A stretch of 50,077 nucleotides of DNA from an uncultured Cellulophaga sp. (GTDB lineage: Bacteria > Bacteroidota > Bacteroidia > Flavobacteriales > Flavobacteriaceae). Location of the stretch: contig CANLIE010000024.1 of the NCBI GenBank assembly GCA_947491225.1, positions 1 through 50,077 on the forward strand, written 5' to 3'. Below are positions 7,406 to 15,503 of the stretch, in pieces. Position 1 is the first letter of the stretch; the number at the start of each line of letters is the position of its first letter. The notes beneath the pieces were generated by a model that saw only the letters and a list, made by a program, of their open reading frames with translations, had not been told where the DNA came from and ran no database searches. Both the position numbers and the translations under genes were made by a program.

Positions 7406-8438
7406 GACACAAGAGCATATTTTAATAATACGTTTATCTGCAATGGGAGACGTGGCAATGACGGTTCCTGTTATTGTTGGCTTACTAAAGTCTAACCCAA
7501 ACATAAAAGTTACAGTCTTAACAAGGCAATTTTTTAAACCTATGTATGCTCAGTTACCTAATGTAACAGTTTATGAAGCTGAGGTAAAAGGAAAACATAA
7601 AGGTTTTTCAGGGCTTTGGAAGTTATATAAAGAACTAAAAGTAATGCAAATTACAGCGGTTGCAGACCTGCATAATGTTTTGCGTTCAAATATTCTAAAG
7701 CAGTTTTTTAAACTTTCTGAAACTCCGTTTGTTCAAATAGACAAAGGGCGTATAGAAAAGAAAGCATTAACAGCAGGTAAAAATAAAGTATTAAAGCAGT
7801 TACCAACAACACAGCAACGGTATATTGCAGTTTTTAAAAAATTAGGTTTTCCCATACAAGTTAATGAAACCTGTGTTTTAACCAAGGAAAAATTATCAGA
7901 TAGTATTCTGTCAATAGTTCCACAAAACACTAAAAAATGGATAGGCATTGCTCCATTTGCTGCTTTTAAGGGTAAAACATATCCTTTAGAACTAATGGAA
8001 GAAGTAGTTGGTATGTTAAATAATACCAATAAGTATTCTCTATTACTTTTTGGAGGAGGCGATCAAGAAAAGAAGGTATTGGAAAAATGGGAAAGCACCT
8101 ATGATAATTGTATATCAACAGTAAATAAGATTAGTTTTCAAGAAGAATTATCACTTATTTCTAAATTAGACCTTATGCTTGCAATGGATAGCGGAAATGC
8201 ACATTTAAGCTCACTTTATGGAGTACCTACGGTAACTCTTTGGGGAGTTACGCACCCATTTGCTGGGTTTTATCCTTTTGGACAACCAATAGAAAATGCG
8301 CTATTAGCAGACAGGCATAAATATCCGTTAATACCCACTTCCGTTTATGGGAATAAATTCCCAGATGGTTATGATAGAGCAATGGAAACCATAACACCTA
8401 AAATGGTTTTTGATAAAGTTCTTGAGTTAGCGAAGTAA
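7395..8438 (+). CDS. Glycosyltransferase family 9 (heptosyltransferase-like)
   Basis: Predicted ADP-heptose:LPS-type transferase with two Rossmann-like domains. The protein has 347 residues. The N-terminal LIIRLSAMGDVAMTVPVIVG (about 10-29) is the GT9 acceptor-side motif. The C-domain has IGIAPFAAFKGKTYPLELM, LLLFGGGDQEK and AMDSGNAHLSSLYGVPTVTL, the nucleotide-sugar binding motif of the family. The start is a GTG at 7395 that overlaps the end of the DUF4254 gene by 11 bp. It probably acts at the cytoplasmic face on LPS core or a related glycan; the donor sugar cannot be told. Confidence 0.88.
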   Translation: MQSKTQEHILIIRLSAMGDVAMTVPVIVGLLKSNPNIKVTVLTRQFFKPMYAQLPNVTVYEAEVKGKHKGFSGLWKLYKELKVMQITAVADLHNVLRSNILKQFFKLSETPFVQIDKGRIEKKALTAGKNKVLKQLPTTQQRYIAVFKKLGFPIQVNETCVLTKEKLSDSILSIVPQNTKKWIGIAPFAAFKGKTYPLELMEEVVGMLNNTNKYSLLLFGGGDQEKKVLEKWESTYDNCISTVNKISFQEELSLISKLDLMLAMDSGNAHLSSLYGVPTVTLWGVTHPFAGFYPFGQPIENALLADRHKYPLIPTSVYGNKFPDGYDRAMETITPKMVFDKVLELAK

Positions 8439-8683
8439 ATATATTGATTTTAGTTAAAATGTATTTTGCATCTCCGTATCTAACCATATGATTAATCCGT
8501 TACCCTAAATTTATTTCAGGGTCTCAATAAAGCATTATGCAATTATGAAACAAGTTTAGATTTATTTTATGTTTTTAGGCTAATAGAGCATAAAAAAGTG
8601 TTCTTTAATTGTAATGATATAATATAAAAAACGACGTAGTAGGAAGAATACATTTTATTGTAAATTTACAAGAAGAAGAAAAA

Positions 8684-9376
8684 TTGAAATCATTAGTACA
8701 ACATAGAACAGCAATATTGGTCTTTGCTAATTCTTCTGCATTAGATGCGGAAAAAAAATCAATATGTATGGGTGAAGTGTTGTTCAGAGGTTTAACAAAC
8801 CATACCTTAAAAAAGGTAAAACGTACAGGGCTTCCTTATTTTCACTTCACAGAAAAGGAACAAGTTGGAAAAAATTTTATAGAACGTTTTCTAAATGCAA
8901 TGCGGGCTGTTTACAATAAAGGTTTTACAAACGTAATAGTAATTGGTAATGACACGCCTTTTTTAAACACTAAGCATTTAAGAAAGGCAAAATTGCAATC
9001 AGAGAAAGGAAATATGGTTATTGGCCCATCAATTGATGGCGGACTGTATCTTATGGCTTTGAATAAAAAACTGTTTACCAACTTACCATTAAAAGATTTG
9101 GCTTGGAGAACACCAAAATTAATGGGAGGCTTAGCCCTTTTGGCTGCTTTAAATTCCGTTGAGCTTATTAAGCTGCAAGTATTGGCAGATGTTGATACTA
9201 TGGATGATATTAGAAAAGCAATAGATAGTTACAAGTTAAACTCAGAATTACTAAGACTATTCTTGGCAGTATATGGAATACAGATAAAAGAAGAAGTATT
9301 TATTGGTCATAATTACAATATTAAACCTTTCAGATATTATAGAAACAAGGGGTCTCCTTGTTTCTTTCTTTCCTAA
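8684..9376 (+). CDS. TIGR04282-type (DUF2064) glycosyltransferase of arsenosugar loci
   Basis: The protein has 230 residues with a TTG start (8684), the only start that keeps the full fold. It is a GT-A-like nucleotidyl/glycosyltransferase of the rSAM/selenodomain-associated transferase 1 family: the metal-site equivalent VIVIGNDTPFLN is at about 84-95 and GPSIDGGLYLMAL at 114-126, followed by VLADVDTMDDI. These sit where the family has G-x-D-x-P and GP..DGG. It is first in a run with the AhpD-like and ArsS genes, so it likely transfers a sugar in arsenosugar synthesis. The last 20 residues (basic and aromatic) are atypical, and a hairpin overlaps the stop. Confidence 0.8.
   Translation: MKSLVQHRTAILVFANSSALDAEKKSICMGEVLFRGLTNHTLKKVKRTGLPYFHFTEKEQVGKNFIERFLNAMRAVYNKGFTNVIVIGNDTPFLNTKHLRKAKLQSEKGNMVIGPSIDGGLYLMALNKKLFTNLPLKDLAWRTPKLMGGLALLAALNSVELIKLQVLADVDTMDDIRKAIDSYKLNSELLRLFLAVYGIQIKEEVFIGHNYNIKPFRYYRNKGSPCFFLS
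9342..9370 (+). terminator. Hairpin overlapping the end of the DUF2064 gene
   Basis: The arms gaaacaagg (9342-9350) and ccttgtttc (9356-9364) are perfect complements around a 5-base loop and are followed by tttctttcc. The stem lies inside the last codons of the gene whose stop is at 9374-9376. It looks like an intrinsic terminator or a processing hairpin between this gene and the AhpD-like gene. Confidence 0.5.
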
Positions 9377-9503
9377 ATACGATGTCATTTCTTTCTAGAT
9401 TCAAGGGAAGAATTGCATTATAACGCTTATCAAACTAAAACACATAACAATTAGATTGGTCAAAACAACTTTGGCTAGCCTAAAACTAACTAAATATAAT
9501 AGT

Positions 9504-9839
9504 ATGGCAAACTCATATTACGACCCAGCAGATCTTAGAAAATTCGGAAAAATAACAGAGTGGAGTGAAGAACTAGGAACTAAGTTTTTTGAATATTATG
9601 GAAAAGTATTTGAAGAAGGAGCACTTTCTGCTCGCGAAAAATCTTTAATTGCCTTGGCTGTGTCTCATGTTGTAAAATGTCCGTATTGTATAGATGCGTA
9701 TACAAAAGACGGATTGCAAAAGGGTATTACCAAAGAAGAAATGATGGAAGCCGTACACGTAGGTGCTGCCATAGAAAGTGGAGCTACTTTGGTGCATGGT
9801 GTACAAATGATGAATAAGTATGATAAATTAAGTATGTAG
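9504..9839 (+). CDS. Arsenosugar-associated peroxidase-like protein (AhpD/CMD family)
   Basis: The protein has 111 residues from ATG 9504 (MANSYYDPADLRKFGKITEW). A TTG at 9456 would add 16 unconserved residues. It is an all-helical carboxymuconolactone decarboxylase fold with the CPYC redox pair at 59-62 and the following EAVHVGAAIESGA. This matches the TIGR-type family that travels with ArsS. In some relatives the first cysteine is selenocysteine; here it is an ordinary TGT codon. It likely handles a thiol or selenol step or protects the radical SAM enzyme; the exact reaction is not established. Confidence 0.85.
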   Translation: MANSYYDPADLRKFGKITEWSEELGTKFFEYYGKVFEEGALSAREKSLIALAVSHVVKCPYCIDAYTKDGLQKGITKEEMMEAVHVGAAIESGATLVHGVQMMNKYDKLSM

Positions 9840-9889
9840 CGTTTCTATAATGAATGAATAAGAAAACGTACTACTTAAAACAATAATAA

Positions 9890-10945
9890 ATGGCAATAAA
9901 ATCACTTAAAGCAAGAGATAATGAACTTGCAATAGCAAATAAACAACTAAATATTTTAGATGGAGGAATCTTTGCAGAAGGAGAGCTCCCTTATTTTAAA
10001 GATAAAATAGCAGAGATAGGTCATTTTCCTTTACGACCAAAAAAACTAGAAATCCTGCAAATAAATGTAGGTTATATGTGTAATCAGGTTTGCGAGCATT
10101 GCCATGTAGATGCAGGTCCAGATAGAAAGGAGATTATGACTAGGGAAACTATGATGCTATGTTTAGAAGTGATTAAAAATACAGGAGCACATACACTAGA
10201 CTTAACAGGTGGCGCACCAGAAATGAATCCAGATTTTAGGTGGTTTGTAGAAGAGGCAGCTAATGCAGGAATCAAAGATTTTATAGTACGTTCTAATCTT
10301 ACTATTATAAGAGCCAATAAAAAGTATTATGATTTGCCAGAATTCTTTAAAAAACATAATGTGCATATAATATCATCTATGCCACATTACACTCGTGGAA
10401 AAACAGACAAGCAGCGGGGAGATGGGGTTTTTGATAAATCCATTAAAGCATTACAAGAGCTTAATGCTGTTGGTTATGGTATGCCAGATAGTAATTTAAA
10501 ATTAGATTTAGTCTACAACCCTTCTGGAGCTTTTTTACCAGGAGACCAAGCAGCTATGGAGCGCGATTTTAAAAAAGCATTGAAAGAAGATTTTAGTATA
10601 GATTTTCATAATCTTTTTGCAATCACTAATTTGCCAATAGCTCGTTTTTTAGACTATTTAATAGCTTCAGGAAATTATGAAGATTATATGTATGCTTTGG
10701 TAGAAGCATACAACCCAGTAGCAGTATCAAATGTAATGTGTACAAACACCATTTCAATAAGTTGGGATGGGTGGTTATACGATTGTGATTTTAACCAAAT
10801 GTTAGGTTTAAAAGTAGCTAGTAAAGTAAAGCATATTAAAGATTACAATGAAGAGGTTTTAAACGATAGAAATATTATTATATCTCAGCATTGTTATGGT
10901 TGCACAGCAGGCGCTGGAAGCAGTTGTCAAGGAACGGTGGCTTAG
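9890..10945 (+). CDS. arsS: Arsenosugar biosynthesis radical SAM protein
   Basis: The protein has 351 residues. The radical SAM cluster motif CNQVCEHC places C64, C68 and C71 on the 4Fe-4S cluster, followed by DLTGGAPEMNPDFRWFV, the SAM-binding GGxP-like region. The C-terminal Cys-rich (SPASM-like) part has VMCTNTISISWDGWLYDCDF and CYGCTAGAGSSC (C335, C338, C346). ArsS is reported to move the 5-deoxyadenosyl group of SAM to dimethylarsenite on the route to arsenosugars. The methyltransferase ArsM is not in the window. The start is ATG 9890, 50 bp after the AhpD-like gene, probably co-transcribed. Confidence 0.92.
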   Translation: MAIKSLKARDNELAIANKQLNILDGGIFAEGELPYFKDKIAEIGHFPLRPKKLEILQINVGYMCNQVCEHCHVDAGPDRKEIMTRETMMLCLEVIKNTGAHTLDLTGGAPEMNPDFRWFVEEAANAGIKDFIVRSNLTIIRANKKYYDLPEFFKKHNVHIISSMPHYTRGKTDKQRGDGVFDKSIKALQELNAVGYGMPDSNLKLDLVYNPSGAFLPGDQAAMERDFKKALKEDFSIDFHNLFAITNLPIARFLDYLIASGNYEDYMYALVEAYNPVAVSNVMCTNTISISWDGWLYDCDFNQMLGLKVASKVKHIKDYNEEVLNDRNIIISQHCYGCTAGAGSSCQGTVA

Positions 10946-10999
10946 TTGAAAAAAGTTATGTTGAGAAGAAAATCTAGACTTTTTGCTTAAATTAAGCCT

Positions 11000-11404
11000 A
11001 TGTAAATAGAAATTCTAAAAGAGTCAGATATTACTGATGCTTTGCAAGCAGTTAAATCCATCGGAAAATCAGAGTCCACTAGAAGTAATTATATCAGAAA
11101 ACAATGATGTTTTGCTGTAGTTTGTAAAGCTAATAATGTAATATGTGGCATTGCTCTATTGGTAACCTACAAAGTATTGGCAGGCTATAGAGGTCTAGTA
11201 GAAGATGTTGTGGTAGATGCCAATTATAGAGGAAAAGGCATTGGTAAAAAATTAATGCAAGAACTAGTAGAACAAGGAAATGCAATAGGATTAGATGAAA
11301 TACTTCTCTTTTCTGGTCATCATAGAACAGCAGTTATTGCATTGTACAAAAGCTTAGGGTTTACAATACGTAAGAGTGGAGTATACCAATTGGTTTTAAA
11401 ATAA
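11000..11404 (+). pseudogene. GNAT N-acetyltransferase, broken by two nonsense codons
   Basis: One continuous frame from ATG 11000 encodes a full-length GNAT protein except for TAA as codon 2 (11003-11005) and TGA at 11105-11107. Between them it reads IEILKESDITDALQAVK. After the TGA it reads CFAVVCKANNVICGIALLVT, then the acetyl-CoA motif VVVDANYRGKGIGKKLMQE (Q/RxxGxG/A) and LYKSLGFTIRK. A TTG at 11159 could start an 81-residue remnant keeping motif A, but the N-terminal strands would be missing. Two stops in 135 codons argue for a true pseudogene. Confidence 0.82.
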
Positions 11405-11618
11405 ATTTAGATGATTTTATTTTAACGATTGAGCTATGAACAGTATGGGAGCTAACTGGCATTTGTTTTCCACCACGCACATAGCAAAATCTTTTTGTTT
11501 TATCTTTTTATTTTTTAAAGTCAAATCAAAAGATTTGGTGGACATCATAAAAATACACAACCCCTTCGATTAAGCCCAAAAGCCCGCATTACGCTTAGGC
11601 TTTATTGTGTGTAGTGTT

Positions 11619-12233
11619 TTAGTTTAACTTGTCAGGATTCTTTCCTAATTTTTTAGGTTCAGAATTCACTCTTCTTTCTGATTTTTTTACATCTTCTTCA
11701 GATGGTAATTCTTCAGGTTTTATTCCTCTTTTTAGCAAAATGTTTCTAACGCCTCGATTGTTCGTAATGTGTTCCGCTGAAATTTGTCTTTAACTTGATA
11801 GTCCCTTTTCTTTAGTGTTGAATACTGTGATTTCTGTAGCAAAATCTTTTGCTTTGATAGTAATTGTAGGCAAAAAGTCCGCTAATGCTCTTCCTTTTGG
11901 AACACCCATTTTTTTCTTCATTATATCATCAATTTCCCTTTCCGTTCCGGAACCAATTTTTACCATTTTCCCAACGTAAGCAAAATGGTCTAAGATATCG
12001 TTCTCCGTCGCTTCGCAAGATATTTTTGACTTATGAAATACTTTTTTAAAATTATCCCATTTAGTATAACCTAATAGCTGCTGTAAGTCTCGTGCAAACC
12101 AAAATTCAATACCATTTTCAGTTGTTTGAGAATGGTCTTCAAAGTTATTGTTGAGAGATTTTATTATATTATAAAAGTAATAATTTTTAAACTGCCCTTG
12201 AACAAAATATGAATCAATTGATTGCCCTATCAA
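11619..12233 (-). pseudogene. dinD: dinD-like DNA-damage-inducible protein D remnant
   Basis: The frame starting at about 12233 reads, after an odd prefix, FEDHSQTTENGIEFWFARDL and LLGYTKWDNFKKVFHKSKI, then DHFAYVGKMVKIGSGTEREI, then jumps to KKKMGVPKGRALADFLPTIT and FATEITVFN. In DinD proteins about 80-90 residues (including the ARYACYLIAQNGDP block) lie between the REI and KKK parts; they are absent here. The frame stops at 11790, and the C-terminal part continues in another frame (QISAEHITNNRGVRNILLKR to KLGKNPDKLN, stop 11619-11621). Internal deletion plus frameshift make it non-functional. Confidence 0.85.
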
Positions 12234-12316
12234 TTCATTAAAAGTCTCTTATACAGTCTTTCAACATCCTCAATTTTATTCAGGATATTCAATTCATATT
12301 TTTCAATTCCTAACAT
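12230..12316 (-). pseudogene. 28-codon ORF fragment ahead of dinD remnant, unrecognised
   Basis: From ATG 12316 the frame reads MLGIEKYELNILNKIEDVER and ends KRLLMN and TGA at 12230. The TGA overlaps the start used for the dinD reading. The dinD frame's first ~20 residues (GQSIDSYFVQGQFKNYYFYN) are not DinD-like and may be the frameshifted continuation of this fragment. It could be the end of a decayed neighbour gene. I do not recognise it. Confidence 0.3.
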
Positions 12317-12360
12317 TCAAGTTTTGCTAATTAAGATAACTAAAACAGAAACACACCTAA

Positions 12361-13410
12361 CTACACATCATCATAATTTACCTTTAGTGTATCAGTTGTA
12401 GGGTGTGCTTGGCAAGTAAGTATTAAGCCATCTTTAATTTCACCATCGGTTAAAATTTGGTTTTTGAACATTTCAGCTTTTCCTTCTGTTATTCTGGCAA
12501 TACAACTACTACAAACCCCACCTTGGCAAGAGTAAGGAGCATCTATATTTTCTTTAAGAACAGCATCTAATACAATAGTGTTTTTGTCCATTGCAAAAGT
12601 AAACTCTTCATCATCAACAATAATGGTAACTTCTGTTTTGCCACCTTTTTTTACAGGAAGTTCATCCTTAATTTCTGTGGCAGTAAATAATTCAAAATGA
12701 ATTTTATCATCATCAATTTCATTCTCTTTCAAGGTATTTGTAACCGTGTTTATCATAGACACAGGGCCACAAAGATAGAAATCATCAAAAACAATGTTCT
12801 TATGCTTGTTTTTAATGATATAATTTACCGTAGAATTGTCTATACGGCCAAATAACGTGTTTTCATCTTTTTCTTGGCTGTAAATAAAACACACAAAAAA
12901 CCTATTGGTATATTCTAATTGAAGCTTAGCTAAATCAGTATGAAACATAGTTTCTTCAAAAGACTTATTACCGTATGCCAAGACAAATTTATTTTCAGAA
13001 TTACTTTCCAGTACAGATCTGGCAATACTAATAATAGGTGTAATTCCACTACCCGCAGCAAATGCAGCTATGTTTTTGGTTTTATCTGTAGGTTTAAAAA
13101 CAAACCTACCTTCTGGCGGCATAACCTCTAAAACATCACCTTCTTTTAATTTAGAATGGGCATAATCTGAAAATCCACCTTTATCTACCTTTTTAACACC
13201 AATGGTGATAGATTCCTTTTTTGGTGAAGAACTAATAGAATAAGCTCTACGTAATTCTTTTCCCTTAATCTCCTTTTTAATGGTAATGTATTGTCCAGAA
13301 ACAAATTTAAAAGTCTGAATTAATTCCTTTGGGATAACAAAAGTAATTGCTACTGAATTTGGAGTTAATGGTTTTATATGTTCTACCGTTAAAGGGTGAA
13401 AATTGGCCAT
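12361..13410 (-). CDS. PaaE-like ferredoxin-NAD(P)H reductase with C-terminal 2Fe-2S domain
   Basis: The protein has 349 residues from ATG 13410 (MANFHPLTVEHIKPL). The order is a flavin-binding barrel with RAYS at 55-58, a GSGITPIISI pyridine-nucleotide region, and a plant-type ferredoxin domain with CQGGVCSSC (C295, C300, C303) and C333. This is the PaaE/oxygenase-reductase arrangement, moving electrons from NAD(P)H through FAD to a 2Fe-2S cluster and then to a partner. No paaABCD genes are nearby, so the partner is unknown; in flavobacteria this gene is often stand-alone. It is cytoplasmic. Confidence 0.9.
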   Translation of the reverse strand: MANFHPLTVEHIKPLTPNSVAITFVIPKELIQTFKFVSGQYITIKKEIKGKELRRAYSISSSPKKESITIGVKKVDKGGFSDYAHSKLKEGDVLEVMPPEGRFVFKPTDKTKNIAAFAAGSGITPIISIARSVLESNSENKFVLAYGNKSFEETMFHTDLAKLQLEYTNRFFVCFIYSQEKDENTLFGRIDNSTVNYIIKNKHKNIVFDDFYLCGPVSMINTVTNTLKENEIDDDKIHFELFTATEIKDELPVKKGGKTEVTIIVDDEEFTFAMDKNTIVLDAVLKENIDAPYSCQGGVCSSCIARITEGKAEMFKNQILTDGEIKDGLILTCQAHPTTDTLKVNYDDV

Positions 13411-13425
13411 AAATATAATTTTTAG

Positions 13426-13433
13426 CAAAAATA
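13426..13433 (-). promoter_or_regulatory. Probable -7 box of the PaaE-like gene
   Basis: On the minus strand this reads tatttttg, matching TAnnTTTG, 15 bp before the ATG at 13410. No clear TTG lies at -33. Confidence 0.5.
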
Positions 13434-13475
13434 CGCATTGCCATAATGATAAAAAACCCAGTTAGCTAAAATTTA

Positions 13476-13511
13476 ATACATAAAATTCTTATGCATAAGA
13501 ATTTTATGTAT
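13476..13511. repeat. 36-bp perfect palindrome between divergent genes
   Basis: The half-site atacataaaattcttatg is followed by its exact reverse complement with no loop, centred at 13493/13494. It lies 66 bp upstream of the PaaE-like gene (minus) and about 250 bp upstream of the PadR gene (plus), so it ends no gene here. The rest of the 13434-13763 gap shows no ORF. Confidence 0.85.
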
Positions 13512-13763
13512 ATATTTGATTTAGATTAAGAAAGAATGGTTGCATCTGTGTGTTTGATAAAATTTTATCAATTTGAGTAAATTTTACGAAGGGAATAAGT
13601 ATAATTTGTATGGAGAATAAGAATTTTCACCATTAAATTATTTCTCGATACACTGTTTTATACTTCAACAGCACTCGGACCAACATTATTCTAGATTATT
13701 TGATTTAAAATGTACAACAACTTATAAAAAACATTCCTCTATTTTAAAGAGTTAGATAATAAA

Positions 13764-14102
13764 ATGGGAAATTCTAAATTATATAAGGGTAGTTTAAACA
13801 CTATTATCTTAAAACTGCTAGAAGAGCAGGGCAAAATGTATGGATATGAGATTACACAAAAAGTAAAGGAACTAACTAAAGGAGAGTTAAAAATTACAGA
13901 AGGCGCACTATACCCTGCATTACATAAATTAGAAGCAGAAGGCTTGCTAGATGTTGAGGTTGCAAAAGTAGACAACCGCTTGCGTAAATACTACAAATTA
14001 ACTGAAGCTGGAGAAAAAGAAACCGTAAATAGGTTGGCAGAGCTTGAAGAGTTTATCCGGAGTATGCAAAATTTGGTTAACCCTAATTGGAGTATAGAAT
14101 AG
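13764..14102 (+). CDS. PadR-family transcriptional regulator
   Basis: The protein has 112 residues, a winged-helix DNA-binding protein of the short PadR type. It shows LYKGSLNTIILKLLEEQGKM at the start, GYEITQKVKELTKGELKITE, the PadR signature GALYPALHKLEAEGLLDVE, and a final dimerisation helix. Such regulators usually repress an adjacent transporter operon and respond to small hydrophobic compounds. Here it opens a run of five same-strand genes ending in an ABC exporter, and its stop lies one base before the next gene. Autoregulation of this operon is inferred. Confidence 0.92.
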   Translation: MGNSKLYKGSLNTIILKLLEEQGKMYGYEITQKVKELTKGELKITEGALYPALHKLEAEGLLDVEVAKVDNRLRKYYKLTEAGEKETVNRLAELEEFIRSMQNLVNPNWSIE

Positions 14103-14103
14103 A

Positions 14104-14748
14104 GTGGCTATGGAGTTAACTAAACAAGATATAATTTTTATAGATACTTATCTAAAAAAAGCAGAAATATGTTTTACAGATGTGCGTATGGAAATGGTGG
14201 ATCATATAGCAACTGCTGTTTCAAATAAAATGAAGAGTTCTGGTCTTACATTTTATGATGCTTTTAAGCAGTATATGATTGTGAACAAAAAAGAATTACT
14301 AAAACAAAACAAACAATTCATAAAAACAACAGATAAAAGTGTTTTTATGCAGTGGGTAAAAAATTTTATAACAACATTTAATTTACTTGTAATGTTGTGT
14401 TCTTTTATATTACTTATTCAATATGTTACAAGTGCTAATAAATCTATTTTTAGTTATGTGCCATTTATACTTCTTTGTGTAATTTATATCTTTTATTTAG
14501 TGTTAACCAGATATAGAAAAAAGCAGCGGTTCTCTGGTTTAGAACGATTGGGTTTTATATTAGTCCTTTTTTTTCAGATGTTCTACTTATTTATAAACCC
14601 TTTCTTTAAAAAAACTGTAGTGATTAATAACGACTTTCTTTTCACATTTTTTATAGTCTTTTTTATTGGGTTATCTACAGCATACCTGAAAACAGCTTTA
14701 GATTTGAACAAAAAATATACCAATCAATATAATATTGTCAATATATGA
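14104..14748 (+). CDS. HAAS-like membrane protein A of the PadR module
   Basis: The protein has 214 residues from GTG 14104, or 212 from ATG 14110. The N-terminal helical domain contains YLKKAEICFTDVRMEMVDHI and LTFYDAFKQYM, the pattern Y.D...E.VDH...(sF..A) of HAAS/DUF1700-type domains that accompany PadR regulators. Four to five hydrophobic helices follow from about residue 85. It is a paralogue of the next gene, with the same N-domain layout. Its stop overlaps the next ATG (ATGA-type, 14745). By family analogy it may be a membrane partner or modulator of the regulator or exporter; no catalytic residues are visible. Confidence 0.72.
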   Translation: MAMELTKQDIIFIDTYLKKAEICFTDVRMEMVDHIATAVSNKMKSSGLTFYDAFKQYMIVNKKELLKQNKQFIKTTDKSVFMQWVKNFITTFNLLVMLCSFILLIQYVTSANKSIFSYVPFILLCVIYIFYLVLTRYRKKQRFSGLERLGFILVLFFQMFYLFINPFFKKTVVINNDFLFTFFIVFFIGLSTAYLKTALDLNKKYTNQYNIVNI

Positions 14749-15443
14749 AACTAGCTCAGAATCAAATACAACAACTGTATACATTTACTAGACAGCATTA
14801 TGTAGAATATTATGATTTACAAACCGAGTTGGTAGATCATTTAAGCAATGGTATAGAAGAACAATGGCAAGAAAATGCCACTTTATCATTTAAAGAAGCA
14901 TTACAGAAAGAGTTTAAAAAATTTGGCGTTTTTGGTTTTATGAATGTAATAGAACAACATCAAAAATCAATGAACAAAAGATATTGGAAGATATTGGTGC
15001 GTTTTGTAAAAGAGTGGTTTAAGCTTCCTAAGTTAATTATAACTCTAATGATTTTTATATTGTTTTTTCTACTATTACAAATAAAAAATGCCTCTTATAT
15101 GTTAATGGGAGGATTCTTGCTAATAGCAGTATTTGATTTATACAAGCAGCATAAAAAAAGAAGAATTAATAAACAAAAAAAAGATAAAAAGGAGAAAGTG
15201 TTTTTGTTGGAAGCTATGATTGGGGGTACTAGAAATGGGTTTTCAGCAATTACTTGGATAAATCTTTACAACCTAGTTCATCTTACAAAAATTGATTTTA
15301 GTAACTTACATATATATTGGTTATTTTTAATTGCAGCCATTGCGACTTTGTTGTGTATAGCCTTTTATGTAACGGCATATGTTATACCACAAAAAGCCGA
15401 AGAACTATTAACAGAAACATATCCAGAATATAAGTTAGTCTAG
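14745..15443 (+). CDS. HAAS-like membrane protein B of the PadR module
   Basis: The protein has 232 residues, starting MKLAQNQIQQLYTFTRQHYV. The N-terminal YYDLQTELVDHLSNGIEEQW and LSFKEALQKEFKKFG parallel the preceding protein, showing a tandem duplication that has since diverged. Several membrane helices follow, with a basic loop (KQHKKRRINKQKKDKK) in the middle. The start overlaps the previous stop by 4 bp, so translation is coupled. Role as above: probably a membrane accessory to the ABC exporter, unproven. Confidence 0.72.
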   Translation: MKLAQNQIQQLYTFTRQHYVEYYDLQTELVDHLSNGIEEQWQENATLSFKEALQKEFKKFGVFGFMNVIEQHQKSMNKRYWKILVRFVKEWFKLPKLIITLMIFILFFLLLQIKNASYMLMGGFLLIAVFDLYKQHKKRRINKQKKDKKEKVFLLEAMIGGTRNGFSAITWINLYNLVHLTKIDFSNLHIYWLFLIAAIATLLCIAFYVTAYVIPQKAEELLTETYPEYKLV

Positions 15444-15503
15444 AATTTTGTAACAAATTTTATCTTATTACTACTAACCAAGAACAATTAAGTAGCTAAC
15501 GTT

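Noticed and set aside
8439-8683. Small RNA or gene between the GT9 and DUF2064 genes
   Set aside because: Only a weak accct/agggt pair is present; no ORF, T-run terminator or recognisable RNA.
11105-11107. TGA in the GNAT gene as selenocysteine
   Set aside because: Neighbouring families can be selenoproteins, but this site is not catalytic in GNATs, no SECIS-like stem is obvious, and a second stop (TAA at codon 2) already kills the gene.
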